Assembly (NCBI RefSeq): GCF_043641665.1
Contig: NC_092190.1
Span: 24,712,010-24,776,009 of the forward strand
Direction: 5' to 3'
DNA from: Enoplosus armatus
Taxonomy: Eukaryota; Chordata; Actinopteri; Centrarchiformes; Enoplosidae
DNA length: 64,000 nucleotides
Shown here: positions 45,801 to 59,644 of the stretch, one piece after another
How the letters are laid out: the number at the start of each line of letters is the position of its first letter
Numbering within the stretch: the first letter of the stretch is position 1
Translations under genes and position numbers: made by a program
The notes under the pieces: generated by a model
Database searches by the model: none
Told to the model about the DNA's origin: nothing
What the model saw: only the letters and a program-made list of their open reading frames with translations

Positions 45801-48800
45801 CCCTTCTGTGTCATTCTCTCTCCTTGGCTTCGTCTCGTCTTCTTCCTGTTTGAGACTCTCCAGCTGAAAACACCACAGTGTCATTAGAGCACATTTAAAC
45901 ACTCATTAAGGTAAATAATCTGCAGATTATGTAGCTAGTGGACCAGGACACATATTTATAAAGTGTCTCAGAGTAACACACTTGTTGAATGCATTCTCCT
46001 ACTAGTATTTTAAATCCTTTAAATTGTTTACATCCATGTTTAATTGCTTGCACTTTGTTGGTGCATATTGTTACCTTGTTGACTTTTCTCTGGAATAAAC
46101 TTCCTGCTGAAACTGAAAACTTTAACTTTGACTTAGTACTTATCCTTCTATCCTTCAGGCCTCGTACCTGTTACCACTTTACTTTCAGCAGGTTGGTCTC
46201 AGTCTCATTGAATCTATTAACATCAGTACTTACAGTCAGTATAGTCATCAGTACCCTGTTTATCCTGCCAACGAGAATTCAACCAACAGACAAACTTTTT
46301 GATGCATTTGTGTGTTGTTACCTTCAGTTTGGCCTCCAACTCCATCAGTCCGTCACTCAGCTCTCTGATAGACTCCACCATCTCTGAGTGTTTACTGACC
46401 GTCTTCTCTATGTACCGCTGCCCCTCCTCCACCCCTGAAACACAGTTTTTAAAGTAATTATATTGTCCTGAACAGTTGGTTTGATCCACTGCAGTATCAT
46501 TCTCTCTCCTGCTCGTCTCCTTACGAACACCCTTCTGTTACTGCCAGAAGTCTCTAACCTGGATTCATCAGTAAATAGGACTTTTCTTCATCCACAGTAA
46601 AATGCTGCTGTTTCTTAGCCCACCCCAAGAGTTTGGCCTTGTTTCCCCTTCTGAGAAGTGGTTTAGAAACTGCTACTGGTCCTCTGAGACCACTACAAGA
46701 CCGCCTTCTTTTAACAAGACTTTTGCTGATTGGAGTCTGGCGTTCTTTATTTAGCAGATTCTGTATGTAATTTGATTGCCGACCTAAAAATAGTGCAGAA
46801 TCAAAATATTTCTTCATCATTTTACATGTCATAACTTCTTGTGTTTAAATGTTTCTGGATCCTCAAACTTTGATTATTTCCAGGTTTACGTGAAAATATT
46901 TGAGATTTTAAATGTGGTCTCTTGTGACTTGTGGACCCCACTGTATGTGGTTAACAGTTTAAATAGTCAGCTAAAAGTAATGGTTGAAATAATGAATTAG
47001 CTGGTTAATTAACACCCAGTTAAAGTGAATACATTTGGAACATGACTGAGCTGAGGACTGAGAGGACACAACAGACAAAAAAAGACAAAAGAATAAAAGC
47101 AGCTGTTCCTCGTTCTCCAGCTGTGTTCCTCTGTGTTACTCACCGTGCAGTCTGACAGCCAGCTCAGAGATCTGACTGATCCTCTCCTCCTGCTGAGGAA
47201 CCGTCGGCCAGACAAACTTCTCAAATTGTCGGTAAAGAACAGAGACGGCTTCTGTGCTGCGACACTCTGACGAAAACTTCCCGACGCGAGCGATGGTGGC
47301 ACTCGCCTCCTCACACCAGAGCTGATACTGTTGAAAACAAATCATATGTACACACACACTGATAACTTTTTATATATGTTCAGGTGTATAAACGATTAAA
47401 AAGAAAAACTGGAACCAGTTTTAATCACCTCCTCCACGGCTTGCTGCAGTCTGCAGGTCATCTCCAGTGTTTTCTGGTGTTCGCTGACACTTCGTCCAAA
47501 CTCTCCCATCTGTCTCTGCAGCTCGTTGATGGCGTCCTCCGCCTCCCGGGCCATGCCCCCGTCTTTGACCTCGGTCCCCAGCCGGGCCGTCACACCCTGC
47601 AAACGTTTCCTGAGCACCTGCAGGATCAGACAGAGCAGAGCATGACAGACCCGCCTCTCTCTCCTCAACTGCTAAATTTAAGTTGTGTTATTTTATTTAT
47701 TACATATAAGTCATTAAAATCAGGTCAGGTAGGTTTTTATTGACTTGTTTTTATGTAACGTTATAATTTGTACATAAACAAACCTGAGTGGAAACTCCAG
47801 AATTTCAAGAAAACACACAAATAATGCCAAAATGTTTGAAGAGAGACGTGAGACCATCAGGGTGGACACAGATTTTAATGATACACCTTGACATTGCGAT
47901 ACCTTCTACTGTGGACAAAACGTTCATGTCCTGCTGCTACGCACCTTTACAGACCTCCATTCCAACAGAAAGACCAAAAAAATAAAGATGAAAGGATTGG
48001 AGGTGTCAGGAGTTTACAGGAGTTCACATTTTTATTTTAACAAAATTTGTTTGGAAGACTAATGACATGACTAATTACATATAACTACATATAACTGGTC
48101 CACAGAGGTCTTTGAATCTCTGGATGCAGTCGTTGGCCTCAGGTTGTATCTATCTTTTTTGAATGACATGGATGACGTGTTGTTAAACTACATTCTGGGT
48201 TTCAGAAAGACAGATCCCGAGCTATGTGACATGAACGTAATGATAATACATGAGAGGCTCAAACTATTCTTTTTTTTTAAAAGATTTTTGCCTTTGCTGG
48301 ACTGATAATATTGGTATGCAGCATGCACCCAAATTGGGGTTATTTTGACCATCCTGTTGCTTTCTAATGGAAACCCAGTTGAACTGCGTCCACGTCACAG
48401 GCTCAGATCAGGAGCCGGACTTACCTGCAGCTTCTCCTCGTACAGCTCCACCTGCTGCAGCTGGTTCCTGGCGGCCTTCATGTTCCTGGTCCTGTCGTTT
48501 CTCTTCACGTAGTTAAACTTCAGGTTGCTGAAGCGCTTCTTCAGCTCCTTAAAGGAGTCACGAAGCTGAAAAATAAAAAATCAGAAAATCAGTCAACTGA
48601 GTCCAACAGCTGGTTTTACATAACGACGGCCCGTGTTTCAACATCACACATCCATCTGCCCACAGAGTTTTATGTTGACAGAAGGACTTCCACTGGCTGG
48701 TCATGTAATTAGATGTGTGGTGTGTGCAGTCAGTAAAATAATAGATTGTGTCATCAATAAAATGTCAACATATGGGCCAGTACAGTTTCCTTAAGAAGTT

Positions 48801-51800
48801 TGATGTTAAGATGTCTTACTTCCCCGATGTGTATATATAGCTATATAAAACAAAGACACACAAGACAGTCTTTGCGTTTTTTGAAGCTGCAATGAACAAA
48901 GGTTTGCTATTTCTAGCCATGCCAGCGTCATGGCTGTATGTATGGTGATGTGGCGCAGCCGGTCCACCTGATAAGATCAGACAGGTATTTCAGACATGCT
49001 GGTAGCATGGTTAAAATAGTTTTTTTGTAACATAATAATATAAGATCTTATGTACCCTTCCTTTATATTATCTTTAGTCAGAGCTGCTCTTGTTGGTGTT
49101 GATGTCACTTCAAGTAGATGGAGCTTTCATACGATTATTTTTAGAGCAGGAGGGTTTAAATCCAGAGAGACATTTCTGCCTCTGATGGGAGGGACAGCGG
49201 TGTCAGATGATCTGTCAGCTGAGGACAGCTGAGAGACAGTAAAGCAGACCGAGACAGTGTAGTCTACTTGTTGAACATATGAAGAAGTTGAAATCAGAGG
49301 CTGAGGATGTTGGACTGTTTTTCTAACATTGAGGTAGAGGGGGAGTAAGGTTTGTGCTTCAGTCGTCAGGGGAAACCCTGGATTGAAAGTTGGAGCACTA
49401 AAATAACAAAGGTTATGTGGAAGATTTCTCAGAAGACCAGGAAGTACCAGGAGGTAATACAATGAGTTGACCATGAAGTTCTTTAAAATAATGCTGAGAA
49501 CCATGAGGTACCTCGGAAGATTACCTCCAAGAAGTAACTGAACTATCCCAGACCATCATGAAGTACACCAGAACATCATATATTACCTCAAAATTATTCA
49601 CAACCATGAAATATCCCAGAAGACCGTGAAGTACACTGAACCACCCCCAAAGACCAAGAGACCCCAAAAGAGATTACCATACAATACTAAGAACTACCGC
49701 AAAGCCATGAAGTACCTCAAAAGACTATGAATACCCAAAGGTAATGTAAACTGCCACAAAGTACCATGAAGTATCCCAGAAGACCATAAAGTGCAATTAA
49801 CTACCCCTAAGGACCACAAAGTACCCCAAAGAGATTACCAAAAGTACAAGAAAGTGCAAAGTATCATCAACTATCCTACAGTACCATGAAGTACACCAGA
49901 AGGTTGATGGTTAAAATCCCTGAACCATCAGGGGAAACTCGGATTGAACAAGTGTTTGGGGCACTGAGATAACAAAACCTACACAGAGGATAACCAACAA
50001 GTACCACAGAGTATAATAAAGTACCTCAGAGGACCATCAAGTACAATGAACTACCCCTGAGGGCCATTAAGTCCCCCAAAGAGATTATCATAGAGTCCCT
50101 GGAAGTACCTCAGGTAGTATCAAGAGCTATCCCACAGTATTATGAAGTACCCCAGAGGTTGTTGGTTGAAATCCCTGAACCGTCTGAGGGACCCTGGGAT
50201 GAGCAAGTGTTTGGAGCACTAAAATAACAAAAGCTATTCAGAAAACGACTCACAATTTCCAGGATGTAGCAAGAAGTGACACAAAGAGATAACCATGAAG
50301 TACCCTACCCAAGGATACCACAAAGCACTTAATGGCACCCTGTAATATCCAAGAGATAATTAGTATGTACCGTAAAGTACCCCAGTGTACCATGAACTAC
50401 CAGGAAGATCACCATAAAGTATCATAAAACTGTACCCTGTAGTACCTCTAACTATAACTATAACATGAAATACCATGGAATACCCTCTTTACTGTACCCG
50501 CAGTGAACACAAATATCTTTAAGAGTTCAGCTGGCGGACTCTGTGATGAAGTGCTGTACCTCTGGGGATCCTTAATGAGACCCAAAAATACTCTAGATGT
50601 CTGTAGTGAGAATAAGCAACCCACCAATGAACAAAAATAGAACCAGTCCTCAAAAACAAGCCATGTAGATGCCCTTCAGGTGACTCAGCAGTGTGGACAC
50701 ATACAAAGTCCAAAGGGTCATAGTCATTCTGCAAGTCACTTCTTCTCTTTGCTCTGGAGCTCACCCCTCATCCCTCTGATTGACTGTTCATGATGGACTT
50801 AGTGTGGTGGTGTCCCATTACAGAACTTCCCAACTTCGCTCTGTGAAGTGAGAGTTAAGCCCTCCAACTGCAAGTATTTCACCACTGATCTTGTCTTTGA
50901 GGGTTTTCCATAACACCTTGAGAAAAGTTGAAGAAAAAAGATGCAGTAGGCCGTAAGTGCACATTGCCATCACACCAAGTCCTCAAGGCAGTGTCATCAA
51001 CGTATCAGCAGTGTGTATTGGCCCAAACTACATGATGGTTTTTATAAATCCTATTTGTGACAAACTCCAAGAAACTGTTTGTGTGTAGCAGTGAGTATCT
51101 GATGTCCACCAGCTGCTCCTGCAGGTTTCAGTGTGCTGGTGACATGCAGCACCAGGTGCATGATGGGAAATACCCGTTGGCTGACTCGGCCTGTATTTGT
51201 GATCGGCCCAGCTGACTCTCCCTCTCTCTTTCACTGTGTATTAACATCTCTTTCCCTCCCTCTCTCTCACTCTCTGTCATTCCTCCAACAGCTGCTGCTC
51301 TGCTGTTCAATGACACAGCAGATTGAACCAGTAACACCAGTGAAACCAGTAAAATGTCAATCTAGAGAAAGTTGTACATTTTACAGTTTCACAGCTTTAC
51401 CTAGAGAGGGTGTCATAATGTTTGGGTACATCACTCACCTCCATCTTTTACTGGAGCCAGAACATTTCTGGAGGTGGGATGATGTCAGTCACACACCAAG
51501 TGGCACAGCAAAGTTCATCCGATGCTAGAAACTTGGTGACGTAGTGACTACTCACAAGGCTAGTAGGCAAAGTGCTGTCGCTAACACGCTAGGGAACATG
51601 CTACTGGTACAAGTCAGTCACATTAGCTATCCAAGCTAGCTCACTGGCTTGCTAAATAGTTTACAACAAAGAGTATGTTTATCCAACAGACATATTTGTA
51701 TCATTGACTCCTGACTCATAACTGTGTGCAGACCATTCCTCTCTTGTGGAGCAGTTTGTACTCTAATAAAACACAATGCAGACAAACACTAATCATTACC

Positions 51801-52782
51801 TAATCATATTATATATTAGTCTTGCTTCTAATCACATCACAGCAATCGCTCTCATATAGATTCTATTTTATTTCTTTTTTATATACCTCGAATTATCTAT
51901 AATTGACCTCTCTCTATTTATCTGCGCTTTTTTTCTATTCAACTGAATTTCCCATCTGGGGGTCAATAAAGGCTTTCCTCACTGTGTCTGAGCAGGGCTA
52001 ACTACAGAGCTAACAGGTTATGATCATTTCCATTTTGGACTCTTCAGCTTTCTGTTTCCTCAAAGGTCAGCTCTGTCAGGACGAGTGCAGGTCAAAGTTC
52101 ACCAGATTTGTGTTGATCTATTTCACCCCGTGAATGAATCCCCTAATAATTAAAATTTCACCATGTTAAATGCTGATGTGGTTCACTAACCGCCTCTCTC
52201 TGAGCAGTGTTCCTTACTGTTACGCACTGCAGATACACAACGTCAACAGGTCACAGTAGAAAGCTATAAAATACTGTAACTAACTGCTGGGGTTGGACTA
52301 CGCCAACCAAATATTTAACCATATTTTAATGACTGAAAATAACCATTAATGTTAACCAGTAACACCAATATGAGCCCACAAATGTCTAATACCGGTTGCT
52401 AAAGCTGCCAGCAGTGGAGAGACTCCTGCAGGGAGCTGAGAGACTTTATGGACTCCAATAAAATCTAAATGTGTCCCACTGACTTCAGTTATATTTAGAC
52501 TCTGATAAAACCGAGCCAGTGGCTGCCTCAGATCAGAGTCGAGGCTGGAAGATGAGTTACATTAAAAAACTAAGTCGACCTGAAATTCAAACAGTTTTAT
52601 TAGAATCAACTGTTTGGGGTTAATTTAGTTACAGAATGTTAAATACATCAGTTTAATTGATAGTTTAAGAGTCAGAGTATCTGCAGTATAACACAGGTTA
52701 GTTTCCTGAAGAGCTGTGTCATTTGCTGCTGGCAGGCAGGCAGGCAGACAGACAGACAGACAGACAGGCAGGCAGACAGACA

Positions 52783-52823
<41 letters not shown>

Positions 52824-52890
52824 ACAGACAGACAGACAGGCAGGCAGGCAGGCAGGCAGGCGGACAGACAGACAGACAGGCAGACAGACA

Positions 52891-52924
<34 letters not shown>

Positions 52925-53154
52925 CAAGCAGGCGGACAGACAGACAGGCGGGCGGGCGGGCAGGCAGGCAGGCAGGCAGGCAGGCGGATAGACAGACAGA
53001 CAGACAGACAGGCAAGCAGGCAGGCAGGCAGGCGGACAGACAGACAGACAGAGAGGCAGGCAGGCAGGCAGGCAAGCAGGCGGACAGACAGACAGACAGA
53101 CAGACAGGCAGGCAGGCAGGCAGGCAGACAGGCAGACAGACAGACAGACAGACA

Positions 53155-53187
<33 letters not shown>

Positions 53188-53270
53188 ACAGACAGACAGA
53201 CAGACAGACAGGCAAACAGGCAGACAGACAGGCAGACAGGCAGGCAGGCAGGCAGGCAGGCAGACAGACA

Positions 53271-53307
<37 letters not shown>

Positions 53308-53510
53308 ACAGACAGACAGACAGACAGACAGGCAGGCAGACAGACAGACAGACAGACAGACAGACAGGCAGGCAGGCAGGCAGGCAGGCGGACAGACAGA
53401 CAGACAGGCAGACAGACAGACAGGCAGGCAGGCAGGCAGGCAAGCAGGCGGACAGACAGACAGGCGGGCAGGCAGGCAGGCAGGCAGGCAGGCGGATAGA
53501 CAGACAGACA

Positions 53511-53543
<33 letters not shown>

Positions 53544-53654
53544 ACAGACAGGCAGGCAGGCAGGCAGACAGACAGACAGACAGACAGACAGACAGGCAGG
53601 CAGACAGACAGACAGACAGACAGACAGGCAGACAGACAGGCAGGCAGACAGACA

Positions 53655-53699
<45 letters not shown>

Positions 53700-53722
53700 A
53701 CAGACAGGCAGGCAGGCAGGCG

Positions 53723-53758
<36 letters not shown>

Positions 53759-53842
53759 GGCAGGCAGGCAGGCAGGCAAGCAGGCGGACAGACAGACAGA
53801 CAGGCAGGCAGGCAGGCAGGCAGGCAGGAGGACAGACAGACA

Positions 53843-53876
<34 letters not shown>

Positions 53877-56800
53877 CGACAGACAGACGGGCAGACAGAC
53901 AGGCAGGCAGGCTGGCAGGCAGGCAGGCAGGCAGACGGGCGGACAGACGGACGGACGGATGGACGGGCAGGCAGACAGACAGGCAGACAGACAGACAGGC
54001 AGACAGACAGCTGACAGCAGCCCCCTCTGCTGGTCGTTCTGATGAATAACAACATTACAAACCAACCAGAGCTCTGTGTCATTAGTTACCTGATTAAATT
54101 AATGCTAACACAACATTTCCTACTGCTGCTGCTTCAAATTACAAAGTGAGTAGTTGCCGTCTCGTCTCCCCACAATAACGTGGTAGTGAGTGAGGATGTC
54201 CCATTTGATAAATACAACTCGTCCATCATTGCATCTCTCTCTGGCACCTCCCGCAGGGAGAAGCTACGACGCAATAAAGAGATGAAAGTGAGGGGAACCA
54301 GGAGCCACGCTATCTGAATGGAAAGCACCTGCACTGTACTGTAGCTCAGACCTGCGACCTGTGACCTCACCTGGTTGATGTCATTGTTGAGCAGGCGGGT
54401 CAGCAGCTCTCTGCGGAGTTTCTCCTCACGACGAGCTGCTTCGTTCAGCAACGAGACACAGAGAGCGTCCAGAGAGAGGAGACGAGCCTCCAGCTGCTCC
54501 ACTCTGAAACATGTCCAACCCTAACAGACAAAGTATTCACATCCTTTACTTACACAGTACAAATACAGCAATATGAAAATACTCCAATACACGTTACAGT
54601 CCTGCATTCAAAATCTTACTTAAGTAAAATTACAGAAGTATTATCAGTAAAATGTAGTAAAAGTACTGGTTCTGCAGTAAAATGTCTCAAGTGACTGGTT
54701 CTATCTGACATTAGATTGTTAATACTGATGCAGTTTTAACTACTTTATACAGTTAGCTAGTTTAAGTACTTTATATACAGTTAGCTAGTTTTAACTACTT
54801 TATACACAGTTAGCTAGTTTAACTACTTTATCTAGAAACAAGAAAAAAAACAGTTCTGGTCCTCATGATTCGACATGATGAAGACCCTTGAGAGACTCTC
54901 CCACCTTAGGCCCCTGTGTCAGACCAGTACTGGACCCCCTGCTGTTTGGCCAGGAGAACATTGGAGTGGACGACGCCATCATTTACCTGCTACACTGGGC
55001 TTATTCCCACCAGGACTAGGCTGGGAGCACAGTGAGGATCTATCTATTTGATCAGCTTGTCATACATTTTTCATGTAAAGTTTTAATTTGAAAAGTAACG
55101 AGTGGCTATAGCCAGATACATGTAGTGCAGTGAAAAGTACAATATTTCCCTCTGAAATGTAGTGGAGTAGAGCTGTAAAGTAGCATAAAAAGGACTCAGT
55201 ACTTGATTAAACGTAGTTATTTAGGATAGTAACGTTCTGTAAAGGTGTGTGTGTGTTTTGTGTGTCATACACTGTGGCTGACAGCAGTGCCGATGTCTGT
55301 CTTCAGTTTTGAAGCCGTTTTAAACAGACTCTGGATCTGCTGCTGTTCCTCTCTGTGCCGACTCAGCTCAGCCTCACTAGATCCACATGAACCGGTTGAA
55401 CCAGTTAAAGGGCTCGCAAGGTCTGACTGGAGCAGCACCTCCAGCTGGACACATAGACAATGACACTCAAATTAATAATGATTCCATTGTTAATTTCATT
55501 TTATATTTCCAAACAATATACAGACAGTACATAAATTAACGTAAATTAGTTATCATGGATACAAAAGGAGTTCTATTATTATTCTGTTCATTATACCAAT
55601 TAATTGTTAATAGTTAAAAGCCGAAGACATTCAGTTCACAACGATTTAAAGCTGCAAACAGACAATGATTGGCATTTTTGCGATTGTGCTCAGTGCATTT
55701 TATGGTAATCTGGTCAATGTAGTAGTAAAGTTTGTTCTGATGGTGGCGTTAAAGAAAAGTCATCGTTAGGATTCATCCTCTGTTGGCCAACAGAAAACTG
55801 TCAAGCTGAAGGGTGTTTTGTCTCCGAGTGTGTGGTGCAAAAAAAAGTACCTGTAAAATAAAAATATGTTACTTATATGCTCCACTGACCTGTTTGGATG
55901 TGAGGTGGAAGCTGCTGGTCAGGTCCAGGATCAACTGGCTCTGATGGATCTTGTTCTTTACTCTCCTCTGGAGCTTCAGCAGCTCTGACAGATCCTCCTC
56001 CTTCACTGCTCTTTCCTTCAGCTCCTTCACCTCCAGCCTGTCCTGGACTTGTCTCACGGTGTCCCAGCTCTTCTGCATGTACTCCACCTCGGCGTCTAGT
56101 TGCTGGCGAAAGGAAGAGAGAATGTCTGATGCTTGTAACAGGACAGCCACAAAACATTCACAACAACGTGTTTGTTGAGGTTCATTAGTAGTTGATTTGC
56201 ATTTTCAGATGGCAGTATGGACACACTGTAACACCTTGTTCACAGTTCAGTCATCAGCCCCAAAAGTCCCAGCAGTCCCAACGGTCACAGTCTCAGGAGT
56301 CCCAATTTTGACAAAAATCTCTAGCAGTAGTCCACGGAGTCCAGAAGACCCAGTGGTTCGAACGTCCAGCAGTTCCCACAGTCCCCTTAGTTCAAAAGAC
56401 CCACTAGTCTTTACTGCCACAATCCCAGGGGTCCCAATCTTTTGAAAAGTCCCAAAAGTTGTAGCAGTAACCATAGTCCAACAATCACAGCTGTTCCAGG
56501 AGTCCGAATGATAGTGGTTTTGGACCATTGGAACTCCTGGGACAGCTGTGATTACACTACCAGTAGTCCCTGTAATCCAATGGACCCAGTTGTTCCAACA
56601 GCCCCAGCAGTCCAAAGGTACCCAAAATCCAAACTGCTCAAAGGTCCCAGCAGTCCCATCAGACGCTGTAGTCCAAAAGTCAAAATGGACCCAACCATCC
56701 CTTCTTTCCCAACAGTCAAAGCACATTGAGGAATCCCAATTGTCTCAGAAGCCTTAAAAGTCCCCAGAGTCAAAAGGTTCCAGTGGTCTCAGCAGTCCCC

Positions 56801-59409
56801 GCAGTTCAAAGGTCCCAGCAGTCACGACAGAACCAACAGTCCAAAAGTTATAATGCTCTTAACAGTCATTATCAAAAAGTCCTGATAGTCCTCTTTGTCC
56901 CAGCAATACACAGTCACAAGACTCACGATAAAATGTGGTCTGGCCTGGCTGAAGTGCTCTAGCAGCCTGGAGGTCTGCAGGTCTGAACCCAGATCCATCA
57001 GAGTGCAAGAGTCCAACAGCTCAGAGACACAGTTCAAGTCCTGTAGGGTCTGAAAATATACAGCATTCCAAAGTACATTTACCTAAGTACTGTACTTAAT
57101 TACAATTTTGAGGTACTTGTGCTTTACTTGAGTATTCTTTTTTACGATATGATACTTCTAATTTACTGCATTTTAAAGGAATACTTTTTACTCTACTACA
57201 TTTATTTGACAGCTATGGTTACCAGTTACTCTGCAGTGAGTTTTCTTTCATACAAAACAGATCAGACTTCCACCAGTAGCATCTTCACTTCGCTAGACTC
57301 TCTGGAACAGTGTAATTAGCACCTTCAGCAGTCTCTCCTGGTATTTCCTGCAGTACTCCTGCTGCTGCTGGATCTGAATTTGCTGGTGACTCCGAAGCTC
57401 TTTCACTTCCTCTTTGGTTCTGCTCAGTCGCTCCACCGTCTGCTGCACCACCGACACCACAGACTGCAGGTTTATCGCTGCTCCCGACACCTGACATACA
57501 CACAAATAAATAAGTCCACATAACAGCAAAATGATTCGACATGATTCACAGACATTTACACTTCAATTGTACTAATTCATGTCATCTCATCAGAAACAAT
57601 TTAATCTGTACCCCCGATTGCTGAGAGTCTGGTTACCATGGTAACAGTGTGGATGTAGTTGTTTCCCAGTTGCTGAGCGGTGAGGAGCCTCTGTAGCGTT
57701 TCCTGCCAGCAGGCGTCGACTTGCTTCCTCTTCACTGGTGACCTGGAACTGGTGGTGGTCCTGATGTTACTACTACCAGAGTTGCCCTCCTTGAGCTTCT
57801 GCTCCTCTTCCTCTGGGCTCCTTCTGTAGATCTCCCTCAGTTCCTCCATCTCTTCCTCCACCTGGAAAACAGGAGCACCAACAGCACAGTTACCTTCACC
57901 TTCATCATCGACTTCTCTGGCAGACTAAATGTTAGCACAGCGTCAGAGCTCTATGTGATCGTGATGTGAACTGTGGCATCCTGATTTTGTTCCTGTGGCA
58001 ACGCCAGAGGCTGACAATGTCATGCTTTCATTCCAAGAACTTGGTCCAGGACAAGATATTGACTGCCCGGATTTCCCTGACAGCGCCCCCTAGAGGGCTG
58101 CAATGCAATATTCTTAGAGCCCTTTTTACACTCATCTGCATACTGAGTGCTTTTACTGTTAATACTTCTGTAATTTTAGTAAAATGTTGAGTGCAGGACT
58201 TATATTTAAAAATTGAATTGAATTGAATATTTGATACCAGCCAGTCAGTCGCCGTTTTCATCATTAAATATTCATAAATTGCCAATAAATAGAGTCATTT
58301 ATAAAGATTCACAATTTCATGCTTCAGAAATATAAGCTGCTCTGCACATAAAGATACACACTAAAAAATCAACCCTATTTCAATAAAGCTCCAACTTTAC
58401 CCAGTACTGATGGGTAGAAAACCACTGACGACAGTTGGTTGTTCTAATCCAGAGTTAGTTATTTTTTTATATTACTGCTGGGATATTTACCTAAACTAAA
58501 ATATGGTTTGGGCGCGAACTGTTATATTTTACTTTACCGATTGTTAACACTAAGTGTATCCTTTGCAGTTTTGATCGTCATTGTCTTGTACAGCTGAGCT
58601 TGTTGTGTCTAACTGAGTCAAAAGACGTTTGTGTAAATAACCCAACAAGTCATTTAAAAATAACACTAATATCCATTGGTCCTGGGTAAATCTTTAGTGT
58701 GTAGCGAAGCAGAGAACAGAGCTGCAGCGATACTCCTCGGTCACACAAAGTCTAGAGCGGTGGCAGGTCATCTCCAGCAGCAGCGACGGTCGACTTTGAC
58801 CACCACATTCTCAGTTCTCTGACAGACACCAGAAGAGACTCTGACCTGCTGTGCTGTCCTGAGGAAAGTGACGTAGGGTCTCAGCAGCTGCAGGTTTGAG
58901 TCCATCTTCATGTTCAGACTCTGCAGCTCCTTCAAGACCAGATCGACTCGACCAGGGAGTTCAGGACTCAATGAACCAGTTGGGTCAGCAGCAGGCGGAC
59001 CGGGCCGAGCGGTGCTGGTTCTGGTCCGTCTGCCTCTCAGCTGCTCTGTCAGGGCCTTCAGAGGGGACAGCTGTCTGCTGGGTTCACTGGGAGGATGGGG
59101 ATTGGTTGCGCTGGTCAAATCTGTGTGCAGAGCTCTGATCTGATCCAAGATCTGCTTCATAGTGTCTGCATCGTGACCTGCAGACTTGAGACAAACACGG
59201 ACAAAATGATCTCTGCAGTGGAAACATGTCAGCGGCAGATGATGAAGGCAGTTGTTCATCCTTTGACCTGATGAGTCAACCGGTTTCAACTGTGAGTCAC
59301 GTGACTTCAAACCTCTTTAACGTCATGATTACGCTGTTTAGTTCATTTAAAAATAAAAGACAACCATGGATTTAAATTTAAACAATATATTTCCTTGGTC
59401 CGCACCAAG

Positions 59410-59459
<50 letters not shown>

Positions 59460-59597
59460 CTCAGCCTGTGTGCGCAGCTGCAGGTGTGTATTCAGAGCGT
59501 CTTCAGCCTCACACAGCTGCCGTCCCGCTTCAGAGCTGTTGGACAACACACTGCTGCCCTGCTGCACCCAGCTGCAGACCTGCAACACACACACACA

Positions 59598-59644
<47 letters not shown>

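Larger units (their letters stand above)
48566..54370 (-). other. ccdc141: ccdc141 large intron (5.8 kb)
   Basis: Holds a degenerate accatgaagtacc-rich repeat (49.4-50.5 kb), a CT-rich tract near 51.2-51.3 kb, and the GGCA/GACA array (52.73-54.01 kb). No exon is recognised. Confidence 0.65.

Noticed and set aside
52625..54082. Open frames of up to 485 codons rich in Cys-Leu-Pro-Ala on the minus strand, and Arg-Gln-Ala-Thr frames on the plus strand
   Set aside because: They are produced by the four-base repeat, which yields a stop-free twelve-base cycle in several frames on both strands.
56247..56726. Minus-strand 159-codon Trp/Thr-rich open frame
   Set aside because: It comes from the degenerate agtccca repeat, open on both strands, with no splice or homology support.
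59343..59636. Cys-Val and Thr-His repeat open frames
   Set aside because: They are translations of the TG/AC microsatellites on either side of a genuine exon.
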